64,000 bases of DNA from Inquilinus sp052113205 (GTDB taxonomy: Bacteria; Pseudomonadota; Alphaproteobacteria; DSM-16000; Inquilinaceae). Every line of letters starts with the position of its first letter. Within the stretch, counting starts at the first letter, position 1. The DNA is taken from positions 1 through 64,000 of the forward strand of contig NZ_JBFRCU010000035.1 in NCBI RefSeq assembly GCF_052113205.1. Direction: 5' to 3'. Positions 45,957-54,087 of the stretch are shown here, one piece after another. A model generated the notes under the pieces. That model searched no databases. It was not told the DNA's origin and saw only the letters and a list, made by a program, of their open reading frames with translations. The translations under genes were made by a program, and so were the position numbers.

Positions 45957-46712
45957 ATGGCGCGCAAGCTGATCGCCGGCAACTGGAAGATGAACCTGCG
46001 GCGCAGCGAGGGGACGGCGCTGGCCCGCGACCTCGCTTTGCGGCTGGCCCGCACCGTCGACCCGGCCTTCGACCTGCTGATCTGCCCGCCGGCCACCCTC
46101 ATCGCCCCGATCGCCGATGCGGTGCAGGGCAGCGGGTTGGAGGTCGGCGGCCAGGACTGCCACACCGCGCAGGACGGCGCCCATACCGGCGACATCTCGG
46201 CCCGGATGCTGGCTGATCTCGGCTGCAGCCATGTCATCGTCGGCCATTCCGAGCGGCGCCAGGACCATGGCGAGATCGACCTGGTGGTGGCCGAGAAGGC
46301 GGCGGCGGCACAGGCCGAGGGGCTGGTCGCGATCATCTGCGTCGGCGAGACCGAGGCCGAGCGCAACGCCGGCCGGGCGCTGCAGGTCTGCAGCCGGCAG
46401 ATCGCCGGGTCGCTGCCGCGCGGGGCGACGGCGGAAAACACGGTGATCGCCTATGAGCCGGTCTGGGCCATCGGCACTGGCCGCACCCCGACCGCGGCCG
46501 ACGTGGCCGAGGTGCATGCCCACATCCGGGCGGCGCTGGGCGCCCATGTGCCGTCCGAGGCCGCGGGCATNCGCATCCTCTATGGCGGCTCGGTCAAGCC
46601 CGGCAATGCGGCCGAGCTGCTGGCGGTGCCGAATGTCGACGGCGCCCTGGTCGGCGGCGCCAGCCTGAAGGCCGATGATTTCTGGGCCATCGCCGTGGCC
46701 AGCGTCGGCTGA
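45957..46712 (+). CDS. tpiA: Triosephosphate isomerase
   Basis: Interconverts dihydroxyacetone phosphate and glyceraldehyde 3-phosphate. The 251-residue TIM barrel has the catalytic Lys in IAGNWKMNLRR, His in VIVGHSERRQDHGE, Glu in VIAYEPVWAIGTGRTPT (with flexible loop 6), and the phosphate loop ILYGGSVKPGNAAELL. ATG 45957 follows GGGAGAGAGGCCG. One N (46571) makes one residue Ile or Met-like. The often-linked secG does not follow; a tRNA gene does. Confidence 0.98.
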   Translation: MARKLIAGNWKMNLRRSEGTALARDLALRLARTVDPAFDLLICPPATLIAPIADAVQGSGLEVGGQDCHTAQDGAHTGDISARMLADLGCSHVIVGHSERRQDHGEIDLVVAEKAAAAQAEGLVAIICVGETEAERNAGRALQVCSRQIAGSLPRGATAENTVIAYEPVWAIGTGRTPTAADVAEVHAHIRAALGAHVPSEAAGXRILYGGSVKPGNAAELLAVPNVDGALVGGASLKADDFWAIAVASVG

Positions 46713-46734
46713 TCGATTTCGACCAGCATCGTCG

Positions 46735-46763
46735 TTGCATAGGGGCGGGGCCCTGGCTATAGT
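46735..46763 (+). promoter_or_regulatory. Sigma-70-type promoter for tRNA-Pro
   Basis: -35 TTGCAT (46735-46740), a 17-bp spacer and -10 TATAGT (46758-46763), 45 bp upstream of the tRNA. GGGCGGG and CCCGCCC flank the -10 as an inverted repeat. Confidence 0.6.
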
Positions 46764-46807
46764 CCCGCCCGCTCGCCCCCGGCACTTGCCCGGCGGCGGC
46801 TCTCGGT

Positions 46808-46884
46808 CGGAGCGTAGCGCAGCCTGGTAGCGCACTTGCATGGGGTGCAAGGGGTCGCGAGTTCGAATCTCGCCGCTCCGACCA
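46808..46884 (+). tRNA. tRNA-Pro (anticodon GGG)
   Basis: A 77-nt cloverleaf: acceptor CGGAGCG/CGCTCCG, D stem GCGC/GCGC with the AGCCTGGTA loop, anticodon stem CTTGC/GCAAG with loop ATGGGGT (anticodon GGG, reading CCC and CCU), T stem GCGAG/CTCGC with TTCGAAT, and an encoded CCA. The GGG-containing loop and acceptor are typical of proteobacterial tRNA-Pro. dgoK begins 21 bp downstream, so it may be co-transcribed with the tRNA. Confidence 0.95.
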
Positions 46885-46905
46885 ATTCTCTTCCGGACTC
46901 AGATC

Positions 46906-47829
46906 ATGCTCGTCGCCCTCGATTGGGGAACCTCCTCGCTCCGCGCCTGGCTGCTCGATGCCGACGGCGCCGTGCGGGACGAGGCTTCGGCCCCGCTCGG
47001 CATCCTCAAGGTCCCCGGCGGCGATTTCGATGCCGTGTTCAAGCAGGTGGCGGGGAAGTGGATCGCCGCCGGCGCCACCGCCGCCATCGCCTGCGGCATG
47101 ATCGGCAGCCGCCAGGGCTGGGCCGAGGCGCCCTATGCGGACTGCCCGGCCGACGCCGCGGCGCTGGTCGCGAAACTGATCGAGATCCCGACCTCGCTGG
47201 GCATCTCCCTGCGAATCGTCCCCGGCGTCAGCCGGATCGACGCCGACGGCATCCCCGACGTGATGCGCGGCGAGGAGGTGCAGATCCTCGGCGATGCGCC
47301 CGTGACCGGCCGCCGCCTCTACGTCCTGCCCGGCACGCACAGCAAATGGGCCCTGGCCGAGGACGGCCGGATCGCCTGGTTCGCCACCTCGATGACCGGC
47401 GAGGCCTTCGCCGTCCTGGCCGAGCACAGCATCCTGGGCCGGCTGATGGACGGCCGCGCCTACGACCAGCCGGCCTTCCGCCGCGGCCTCGCGGTCGGCG
47501 CCGCGGCCGGCGGCGGCCTGCTGCGCCGGCTGTTCAGCGCCCGCACCCTCGGCCTGTTCGGCGAGCTCGAGCCGAAGGCGGCGGGATCCTATCTCTCCGG
47601 CCTGCTGATCGGGGCCGAGGTGGCCGACGCCCGCGCCACCGTCGCAGCCGCCATTGGGGCCGCCGCCACCGGCGCGCCGCCGGACGAGGTCACCATCGTC
47701 GGCGGCGCCGAGCTGTCGGCGCGCTACGCCGAGGCGATCGAGGCCGCGGGGCTGCGCAGCCGCATCGCCCCGGCCGACACCACGGTCAAGGCGCTGTGGC
47801 GCCTGGCCAAGCATGCGGAGCTGGTGTGA
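46906..47829 (+). CDS. dgoK: 2-dehydro-3-deoxygalactonokinase
   Basis: Phosphorylates 2-keto-3-deoxygalactonate to the 6-phosphate in the De Ley-Doudoroff galactose/galactonate route. The 307-residue DgoK-family sugar kinase has the nucleotide motif LVALDWGTSSLRAWLLD, GMIGSRQGWAEAPY, YVLPGTHSKWALAEDGRI, FATSMTGEAFAVLAEHSILG and VTIVGGAELSARYAEAIE. It is one base from dgoA, making a two-gene operon. Galactonate dehydratase and a transporter are absent here. Confidence 0.93.
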   Translation: MLVALDWGTSSLRAWLLDADGAVRDEASAPLGILKVPGGDFDAVFKQVAGKWIAAGATAAIACGMIGSRQGWAEAPYADCPADAAALVAKLIEIPTSLGISLRIVPGVSRIDADGIPDVMRGEEVQILGDAPVTGRRLYVLPGTHSKWALAEDGRIAWFATSMTGEAFAVLAEHSILGRLMDGRAYDQPAFRRGLAVGAAAGGGLLRRLFSARTLGLFGELEPKAAGSYLSGLLIGAEVADARATVAAAIGAAATGAPPDEVTIVGGAELSARYAEAIEAAGLRSRIAPADTTVKALWRLAKHAELV

Positions 47830-47830
47830 C

Positions 47831-48463
47831 ATGAGCGTTTCCCTGCACGACGCCCTGGCCGGGCTGCCCCTGGTCGCCATCCTGCGCGGCGTCAAGCCGG
47901 AGGAGGTCGAGGCCATCGGCGGCGCCCTGGTCGAGGCCGGGTTCCGCTGCATCGAGGTGCCGCTGAACTCGCCGCAGCCCTTCGACAGCATCCGCCGCCT
48001 GGCCGACGGCTTCGGCCAGGCGGCGCTGATCGGCGCCGGCACGGTGCTGAAGCGCGAGGACGTCGCCCGGGTGCAGGCCTCGGGCGGCCAGCTGATCGTG
48101 ATGCCGCATGCCGATGTCGAGGTGATCGCCGAGGCGAAGCGTCTCAACCTGGTCTGCGCCCCCGGCGCCGCCACCCCGACCGAGGCCTTCGCGGCGCTGA
48201 AGGCCGGCGCCGATGCGGTGAAGATCTTCCCGGCCGAGGCGGTCCCGCCCGCCGTGGTCAAAGCCTGGCGCGCAGTGGTGCCGGCCGCGGTGCCGCTGAT
48301 CGCGGTCGGCGGCATCACGCCGGACCGGATGGCGGCCTATCGCGACGCCGGCACCACTGGCTTCGGCCTCGGCTCCGCCCTCTACAAGCCCGGCATGACC
48401 GCGGCCGAGGTGGCCGCCACCGCCGCCTCCTTCGCCCAGGCCTGGCGGGCGCTGCAGGGCTGA
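47831..48463 (+). CDS. dgoA: 2-dehydro-3-deoxy-6-phosphogalactonate aldolase
   Basis: Splits KDPGal to pyruvate and glyceraldehyde 3-phosphate, the latter used by TpiA and glycolysis. The 210-residue class I aldolase of the KDPG/KDPGal family has LVAILRGVKPEEVEAIGGALVEAGFRCIEVPLNSP with the catalytic Glu, IGAGTVLKREDV, LVCAPGAATPTEAFAALKAGADAVKIFPAEAV with the Schiff-base Lys, and VGGITPDRM. Pairing with dgoK favours KDPGal over KDPG as substrate. Confidence 0.93.
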   Translation: MSVSLHDALAGLPLVAILRGVKPEEVEAIGGALVEAGFRCIEVPLNSPQPFDSIRRLADGFGQAALIGAGTVLKREDVARVQASGGQLIVMPHADVEVIAEAKRLNLVCAPGAATPTEAFAALKAGADAVKIFPAEAVPPAVVKAWRAVVPAAVPLIAVGGITPDRMAAYRDAGTTGFGLGSALYKPGMTAAEVAATAASFAQAWRALQG

Positions 48464-48545
48464 CAGGCGCGAGCTGGTCCCCGATCCGCAGGATCTCCAT
48501 AACCGGTCGTTGACGCGCCTGCTCCAAACCGGACGCAGGCAAAGC

Positions 48546-48809
48546 TCAGGCGCCGGAGCGCTCGAGGTCCAAGACTCGCGCCCAGTCCTCGTAAAGCCGA
48601 AACTCACGAGGACGGGCGCGATCCTGTATCCATTTGTGGGCACGTTCGACGTCAAATGAAGTCGTCGGGTTGACGCGATGGTACGCTGCCGCGAGACGCT
48701 TACACGTCACTGCGCCCAGGAGCGTCGCCGTTACCCGCAGCTTCCGATCGATGTCGCGCGCCACGCCTCCTCTCTTCCGCCTCTTGTCCTGCCTTGATGG
48801 TCCAGCCAA
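48546..48809 (-). pseudogene. Truncated N-terminal fragment of an unidentified protein
   Basis: An 87-codon frame with a convincing core (VARDIDRKLRVTATLLGAVT, KRLAAAYHRVNPTTSFDVER, AHKWIQDRARPREFRLYEDW) that looks like the start of a larger alphaproteobacterial protein: a helical DNA-binding-like module ending YEDWARVLDL. The stop comes immediately after LERSGA, where I would expect the family to continue. There is no good ribosome site (TTG at 48809; GTG at 48764 is too close to AGGAGG). It is probably a remnant at the edge of the accessory region. The family name is not known to me. Confidence 0.45.
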
Positions 48810-49146
48810 TTTCCAGGGTCGTTTTCCAGGAAAAGATGTAAAATCATATTCACCTGGAATCGGTTTTCTGAGACGATTGTTTTCGAACCCGATGAAACTC
48901 GGGATACGATGCTATTCTGCGGCGTTGCAGCATTGATCGGCGCGCGGCCCTTGATGGTCAATGTCGATCCACAATGTGGAGGCGAGTATCGGAGATATTG
49001 TCGAATCGAAGAAAAACTAGTCAGACATAAAGATCAAAGACTGTTTCTATTTTGTTGATTTGGGATAAGTTCGAAATTATTAATGAAAAGTGCTCAATCG
49101 GAACACGAGCAACTTAATGCTCGGGTAGATCGTTTGGGGGGTGGGG
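48810..49146. other. AT-richer 337-bp gap before the TpsB cassette
   Basis: This stretch is visibly less GC-rich than the rest of the window (runs such as AAAAGATGTAAAATCATATT). It contains no credible gene. It probably holds the promoter and 5' leader of the cassette and may mark a junction of acquired DNA. Confidence 0.6.
49052..49080 (+). promoter_or_regulatory. Weak candidate promoter for tpsB
   Basis: TTGTTG (49052-49057), a 17-bp spacer, then AATTAT (49075-49080), about 66 bp before the gene. Matches to consensus are partial (3/6 and 4/6). Confidence 0.22.
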
Positions 49147-50799
49147 ATGAATCGGGGGGGTCGGCTTCGTCTCACGATCACGCTGGGTCTGAGCGCTATC
49201 AACCTGCTCGGGGTTCTGGTCGCTCGTGCCGAGGCGCAGGACGCGGATCGCATCGTCAGAGAGCAGACCACCGTCATCGACCGGTTCGAGCCGCCGCCGC
49301 AACGCCCTCCGAGCATCGCCGTGACGCACGGCGCCCCGGTTGCCGGCTTGCCGGTCGAGCAGCTCGGAACCGTCCGCTTCACGCTCCGCAACATCGATCT
49401 CGAAGGCGCAAGGACGCTCGGCCCAGCCGCCTTTTCTTCGCTCTGGAAAGACCTGATCGGACGAGAGATCTCACTGGCCGACCTCAAGGCGGTGATCGAC
49501 GGAATCGAACGCATCTATCGCGAGAACGATTACTATGGAGCAGCCCTGGTTCCACAACAGGATTTCACCACTGGCCGCATCCGCATCGTCGTCTATGAAT
49601 CCTATATCCGCGACGTTGTCATCGAGTCGGATCGACAGGATCTGAAGGAGAGGCTGAGGCCCTATATCGACCGCATGGTGGCGATGCGACCGGTCCGCAT
49701 CTCCAGCCTCGAGCGCACCCTGCTGCTCATCGCCGATATCCCCGGCGTCACGGTGCAGGCCGACTTCTCCAAAGTCGAGGACGATCCGGCCGCGGGACGG
49801 CTGGTGCTGAAGGTCGACGCCACACGGTTCGGGTTCGATGCCCGTCTCGACAATCTCGGCACGCCGGCCACGGGGCCGCTGCAGCTCTCCGGCATCGCGC
49901 GCCTCAACGATGCTCTCGGATTGTTCGAGGGCTCCGAAGCGCTCGCGGTGACAAATCCTGCCGACCCGGACGAGCTCGTCTTCCTGCGGTTCGGGCAGCT
50001 GTTCCCGCTCGGCCCATCGGGATTCTTCACCGGGTACGAGTTCGGTCAGGTCTGGTCGAATCCGGAGGATGAGGACGACATCCACGCCGAGACCACGTTC
50101 GGCAAGGCCTTCCTGAGATACGCGATCGTGCGTGCGATCGACCACAGCCTGATCGCCGATATCGCGATCAATGCCAAGGATATCGCGGTCGACGTCAACG
50201 GCGATCCGGCGGTGCGGGAGAGCAACCGATGGCTGACGGCGACAGCCACCTACGACACGACGATCGCCGGCGTCGCCATCGTCGCCGAGGCCGGCATGGG
50301 CCAGGGCTTCAGCGGCCTCGGCTCGAACACCGACAACGACGATTTCACCTATGTGTTCGGGCAAGGCACGCTCTCGCGCGACATCACCGATTCCCTCTCG
50401 GCACAACTGCAGTTCGCGTGGCAACACGCCTTCACCGAGCTTCCCTCGGCGGTCCGCTTCGACCTGGGAGGCGAACCCTACAGCCGCGCCTTCGACAGCG
50501 CCTCCATCACCGGGGATAACGGCATCGCCGCGGCGTTCCAGCTTCGGCAGAGGATCGACACCGGCATCGCATGGCTGACCGATCTCAGCCTGTTCGCATT
50601 CGTCGACTATGGCGCGGTCTGGAATCCGCCCGACCGAGACTACGACGCCGCCTCGCTCGGTTCGGTCGGGGGCGGTATCCAGACGGTGATCGGCGGACGC
50701 TTCAACGCCATGGCCTATGTCGCGACGGCCTACAAGGACGAGCCGAAGCTCGATGTCGATGGCACCCTGTTCCGCTTTGCGGTGGGAGCAAAGTTCTAG
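49147..50799 (+). CDS. TpsB/FhaC-type two-partner secretion outer-membrane transporter
   Basis: A 550-residue protein of the ShlB/FhaC/HecB family, which translocates partner proteins across the outer membrane. A signal peptide (LTITLGLSAINLLGVLVARAEAQ) is followed by a short linker, POTRA domains (VRFTLRNIDLEGARTLGPAAFSSLWKDLIGREISLADLKAVIDGIERIYRENDYYGAALVPQQD, then IRIVVYESYIRDVVIE), and a barrel from about residue 215 to the terminal Phe (FRFAVGAKF). The expected PQQ and gating elements are present, but no classic TpsA with an N-terminal TPS domain lies nearby. A GTG at 49141 is an alternative start. It is 22 bp upstream of the first peptidase gene. Confidence 0.9.
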   Translation: MNRGGRLRLTITLGLSAINLLGVLVARAEAQDADRIVREQTTVIDRFEPPPQRPPSIAVTHGAPVAGLPVEQLGTVRFTLRNIDLEGARTLGPAAFSSLWKDLIGREISLADLKAVIDGIERIYRENDYYGAALVPQQDFTTGRIRIVVYESYIRDVVIESDRQDLKERLRPYIDRMVAMRPVRISSLERTLLLIADIPGVTVQADFSKVEDDPAAGRLVLKVDATRFGFDARLDNLGTPATGPLQLSGIARLNDALGLFEGSEALAVTNPADPDELVFLRFGQLFPLGPSGFFTGYEFGQVWSNPEDEDDIHAETTFGKAFLRYAIVRAIDHSLIADIAINAKDIAVDVNGDPAVRESNRWLTATATYDTTIAGVAIVAEAGMGQGFSGLGSNTDNDDFTYVFGQGTLSRDITDSLSAQLQFAWQHAFTELPSAVRFDLGGEPYSRAFDSASITGDNGIAAAFQLRQRIDTGIAWLTDLSLFAFVDYGAVWNPPDRDYDAASLGSVGGGIQTVIGGRFNAMAYVATAYKDEPKLDVDGTLFRFAVGAKF

Positions 50800-50821
50800 C
50801 CGTGCTGAAGGGAGCAACCCG

Positions 50822-52420
50822 ATGTCCGCCATCCCCCCGATGTCCATGGCGGTGCTCGCCGCTGTCGTCAGCCTTGCCGTGGCTTGCGGCGAGGCGCAGG
50901 CCGATACCCTGGCTCCGGTCAAGGGCGACGTGCCCGTAAGCGTTTCGGCCCAGATCGAGACAATCCAGTCGAAACCAGCCTACGCGCATACGAGCTGGGG
51001 GATGCGCGTGGCTGATCTTGCCACGGGTGCCGTGCTCATCGATCAGGCGGGCGACCGGTCACTGACCCCCGGATCGATCATGAAGGTCTACAGCTCGGCC
51101 ACCGTGCTCGACCTGTATGGACCAGACTACCGGTTTCACACCCCGGTCTACCGGGCCGGGGCGGTGTCGGGCGGAGTGCTCAACGGCGATCTGGTCCTGG
51201 TCGCGTCAGGCGATTTCAGCCTTGGCCTGCGCGAACAGCCGGACGGCACGCTCGGCTTCAACAATTTCCCGGAGATCGATCACAACTACGCCGATACGGG
51301 CTTTGCCGGAGGCGCCCTGGTCAAGGGGAGCGACCCGCTGGCCGCCCTGGATGGCCTGGCGAAGGCAGTCCGGGCTTCCGGCATCGCCGAAGTCAGAGGC
51401 GACGTCATCGTCGACACACGACTGTTCGACACCTACCGCGACCCGACCGACGGGATCATCTCGCCGATCTGGCTCAACGAGAATGTCATCGACATCGTGA
51501 CGACGGCGGCCAGTGCGGGTCAGCCGGCGACGATCGATTGGCGTCCGAAGACCGCTGCGATCAACGTGGTGGCCGAGGTGATGACGGTCGCGGACAATCC
51601 GAAGCCCATCAGGGTCGAAACGCCCGCCCCGGGAGAGGTCCGCGTCACGGGCGAGATCGCCGCCGGATCTCCGGCCACCCTGAACATCTGGCACGTGCCC
51701 GACCCGGCTGCCTTCGCCCGGACCGCCTTCATCGAAGCCCTCCGGCGCGCCGGCGTGAAGGTCGAGGCGAACCTGCTCGGCCAGAACCCCGCCGACAAGC
51801 TGCCCGATGCGGCAGCATTGTCTGCCGGGACCAAGGTGGCGGAGCATGTCTCACCGCCGCTTTCCGAATACGTCAAGGTCGTGCTCAAGGTCAGCTACAA
51901 TCGCGGCGCCCACCTGCTGCTGTGCCTTGCCGCCGTGAAAGCCGGAAGCCGCGACTGCGAGGCGGGAATCGGCAAGGAGCTGGAGCTGCTCGACCGCCTC
52001 GGCGTGTCGCGGCAGAGCACCTATGTCTTCGACGGCGCCGGTTCCGACGACCACGCCAAGACCGCCCCCGCCGATCAGACGACGGTGCTGACGCGGATCG
52101 TCAAGGAGCCCTGGGGACGGTCGATACGGCGCGGGATGGCCATCCTGGGCGTGGATGGAACACAGGCCGCGAACGGGGTCGGAACCCCGGCGGCCGGGCA
52201 TATCCAGATCAAGGACGGCACCCGGATCACGATGGCGCCCGGAGACTTTCAGGGCGTGATCATCGCCAAGACGCAGGTCGGCTATATCGAGGCGAAGAGC
52301 GGTCGTGATCTCGCCTTTGCGATCTTCCTGAACACGGCGCCCTTTGCCTCGATCGAGGATTTCCTTGCCGCCGATCACGACATCGCCGCGATCGCTGCTG
52401 CGGTTCAGCAGGCCTATTAG
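50822..52420 (+). CDS. PBP4-like D-Ala-D-Ala carboxypeptidase/endopeptidase paralogue A (KDG variant)
   Basis: A 532-residue S13-family protein. It has a signal peptide ending about residue 28, then the nucleophile motif SIMK (Ser85-Lys88), SYN (Ser358-Asn360) and, where KTG is expected, KDG (Lys464-Asp465-Gly466) in IKDGTRI. The aligned segment in the next gene reads AKTGT. PBP4 enzymes trim D-Ala from stem peptides or cut cross-links in the periplasm. The Thr-to-Asp change should weaken substrate binding or alter specificity. AAGGGAG precedes ATG 50822. It is 22 bp from the TpsB gene, so part of that operon. Confidence 0.88.
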   Translation: MSAIPPMSMAVLAAVVSLAVACGEAQADTLAPVKGDVPVSVSAQIETIQSKPAYAHTSWGMRVADLATGAVLIDQAGDRSLTPGSIMKVYSSATVLDLYGPDYRFHTPVYRAGAVSGGVLNGDLVLVASGDFSLGLREQPDGTLGFNNFPEIDHNYADTGFAGGALVKGSDPLAALDGLAKAVRASGIAEVRGDVIVDTRLFDTYRDPTDGIISPIWLNENVIDIVTTAASAGQPATIDWRPKTAAINVVAEVMTVADNPKPIRVETPAPGEVRVTGEIAAGSPATLNIWHVPDPAAFARTAFIEALRRAGVKVEANLLGQNPADKLPDAAALSAGTKVAEHVSPPLSEYVKVVLKVSYNRGAHLLLCLAAVKAGSRDCEAGIGKELELLDRLGVSRQSTYVFDGAGSDDHAKTAPADQTTVLTRIVKEPWGRSIRRGMAILGVDGTQAANGVGTPAAGHIQIKDGTRITMAPGDFQGVIIAKTQVGYIEAKSGRDLAFAIFLNTAPFASIEDFLAADHDIAAIAAAVQQAY

Positions 52421-52441
52421 GCCGCAATCCAGGAGGATGAG

Positions 52442-54055
52442 GTGGACCGACCCGGTGTCAACAGAGTGCGACGCGCCTTGATCTCCGCTTCGGCCGCCGC
52501 GGTGCTGCTCGGCTGCGCCGCGACCGGCTCGGCCGCGGCCCAGGCCGATCTGCCCCCGGCGATCCGTGCGATCATGGATGCGCCGCGCTATTCCGGGGCG
52601 GTCTGGGGGCTGCGTGCGATCGACCTCGCCTCGGGGGCGACGACGACGTCCTATGGCGCGGACGCCCTGTTCTTCACGGGCTCGGTGCGGAAGCTGTTCT
52701 CGGTCGGTCTCGCGCTGAATGCGCTCGGCATCGACCATCGTTTCGAGACGCCGGTCTATCGTGTCGGCGAAGTGGCGCCTGACGGAACCCTGCACGGCGA
52801 CCTCGTCCTCGTCGCCAGCGGCGACCTGACCCTCGGCGGCCGGACCACGGCCGACGGCAAGGTCGCCTTCACCAATTTCGACCATACCGAGGCCAACTCG
52901 CTCGGCAGCGCGATCCTGACCGAGCCCGATCCGCTTGCCGGCCTCGACCTGCTCGCCCGGCAGGTCGCCGCATCCGGCATCAAGGCCGTCGCCGGCGATG
53001 TCATCGTGGACGATCGCCTGTTCGACCAGTTTCGGGTGCCGAACGGGAATGTCCTGATCACACCGATCATCGTCAACGACAACCTGATCGACGTCACGAT
53101 CCTGCCGACCGAAGCCGGACGCCCGGCAACCATCGACTGGCGCCCGAAGACCGCGGCCTTCACGGTCACGTCGGAGGTGCGGACCGTCGCCGCCGGCGAA
53201 CCGCTCGAGATCTCCCTGGAGACCTCGCCCGGCGATCCCGAACGGGGAATCGTCAAGGGCCAGATACCGGTCGGGTACAAGCCCGCTCTGCCCGGCGTGC
53301 CGACCTTGGTCCGGACGTTTCCGGTCCCCGATCCGTCGGCCTTTGCGCGCACGGCACTGATCGAAGCGCTGGGCCGGGCGGGCGTACCCGTCAAGGCGGC
53401 GGCCACCGGCCCGAATCCGAGTGCGAGGCTGCCGTCGGACAACGCGTATCCGCGGACCGCGCAGGTCGCCCGGTTCACGTCGCCTCCCTACTCGGAATAC
53501 GCCAGGCTGATCCTCAAGGTCAGCCACAATCTCGGCGCCAATATGAGCCTCGTCCTGTTCGGCCTGACCAAGGGGGCGAGGACGATCGGGACCGCGCTTG
53601 CGGCCGAACGGACTGCGCTCGTGACCGACTACGGGCTCCGCCCCGACGGCTTCGACTTTCCGACCAACGGCAGCGGCAGCCCCGACAGCCGTGCAACGCC
53701 CGCTGCCGTGACGGATCTCCTCGCGGCGATGCGGAGGACGAAAGGCGCGGAGGTCTATTTCGACGCCCTTCCGGTTCTTGGTGTCGACGGGTCTCTGGCG
53801 ACGGTCGGCGTCGATCCGCCGAATCCGGTCATTGCGCCGGCCATCGGGCGGGTCTTCGCGAAGACCGGCACGACGGTCGCGGGCGATACGCTCAAGGCCC
53901 AGGTCTTCGCCGGATACCTGAAATCCAGGGCAGGACGACTGCTCGCCTATGTCGTCTACGTGAACAACGTCGCGCCGATCGGCAGCATCGCCGACGTCAT
54001 CGAGGTCTTCGGCGACGAAGGTGAGATATCGGCGATCCTTTACGACCTCAACTGA
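52442..54055 (+). CDS. PBP4-like D-Ala-D-Ala carboxypeptidase/endopeptidase paralogue B
   Basis: A 537-residue paralogue of the upstream gene; both share, for example, ATIDWRPKTAA and PDPxAFARTAxIEAL. All three S13 motifs are canonical: SVRK (Ser81-Lys84), SHN (Ser361-Asn363) and KTG (Lys474-Gly476). The N-terminus has LLGC at residues 22-25, a good lipobox, so it may be an anchored lipoprotein rather than a soluble periplasmic enzyme. GGAGGATGAG precedes GTG 52442. It is the second of a tandem duplication, 21 bp from its partner and 32 bp before the autotransporter. Confidence 0.92.
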   Translation: MDRPGVNRVRRALISASAAAVLLGCAATGSAAAQADLPPAIRAIMDAPRYSGAVWGLRAIDLASGATTTSYGADALFFTGSVRKLFSVGLALNALGIDHRFETPVYRVGEVAPDGTLHGDLVLVASGDLTLGGRTTADGKVAFTNFDHTEANSLGSAILTEPDPLAGLDLLARQVAASGIKAVAGDVIVDDRLFDQFRVPNGNVLITPIIVNDNLIDVTILPTEAGRPATIDWRPKTAAFTVTSEVRTVAAGEPLEISLETSPGDPERGIVKGQIPVGYKPALPGVPTLVRTFPVPDPSAFARTALIEALGRAGVPVKAAATGPNPSARLPSDNAYPRTAQVARFTSPPYSEYARLILKVSHNLGANMSLVLFGLTKGARTIGTALAAERTALVTDYGLRPDGFDFPTNGSGSPDSRATPAAVTDLLAAMRRTKGAEVYFDALPVLGVDGSLATVGVDPPNPVIAPAIGRVFAKTGTTVAGDTLKAQVFAGYLKSRAGRLLAYVVYVNNVAPIGSIADVIEVFGDEGEISAILYDLN

Positions 54056-54087
54056 CCGGTTCGCCGGTGTCGAGAAGGGGGGACACA

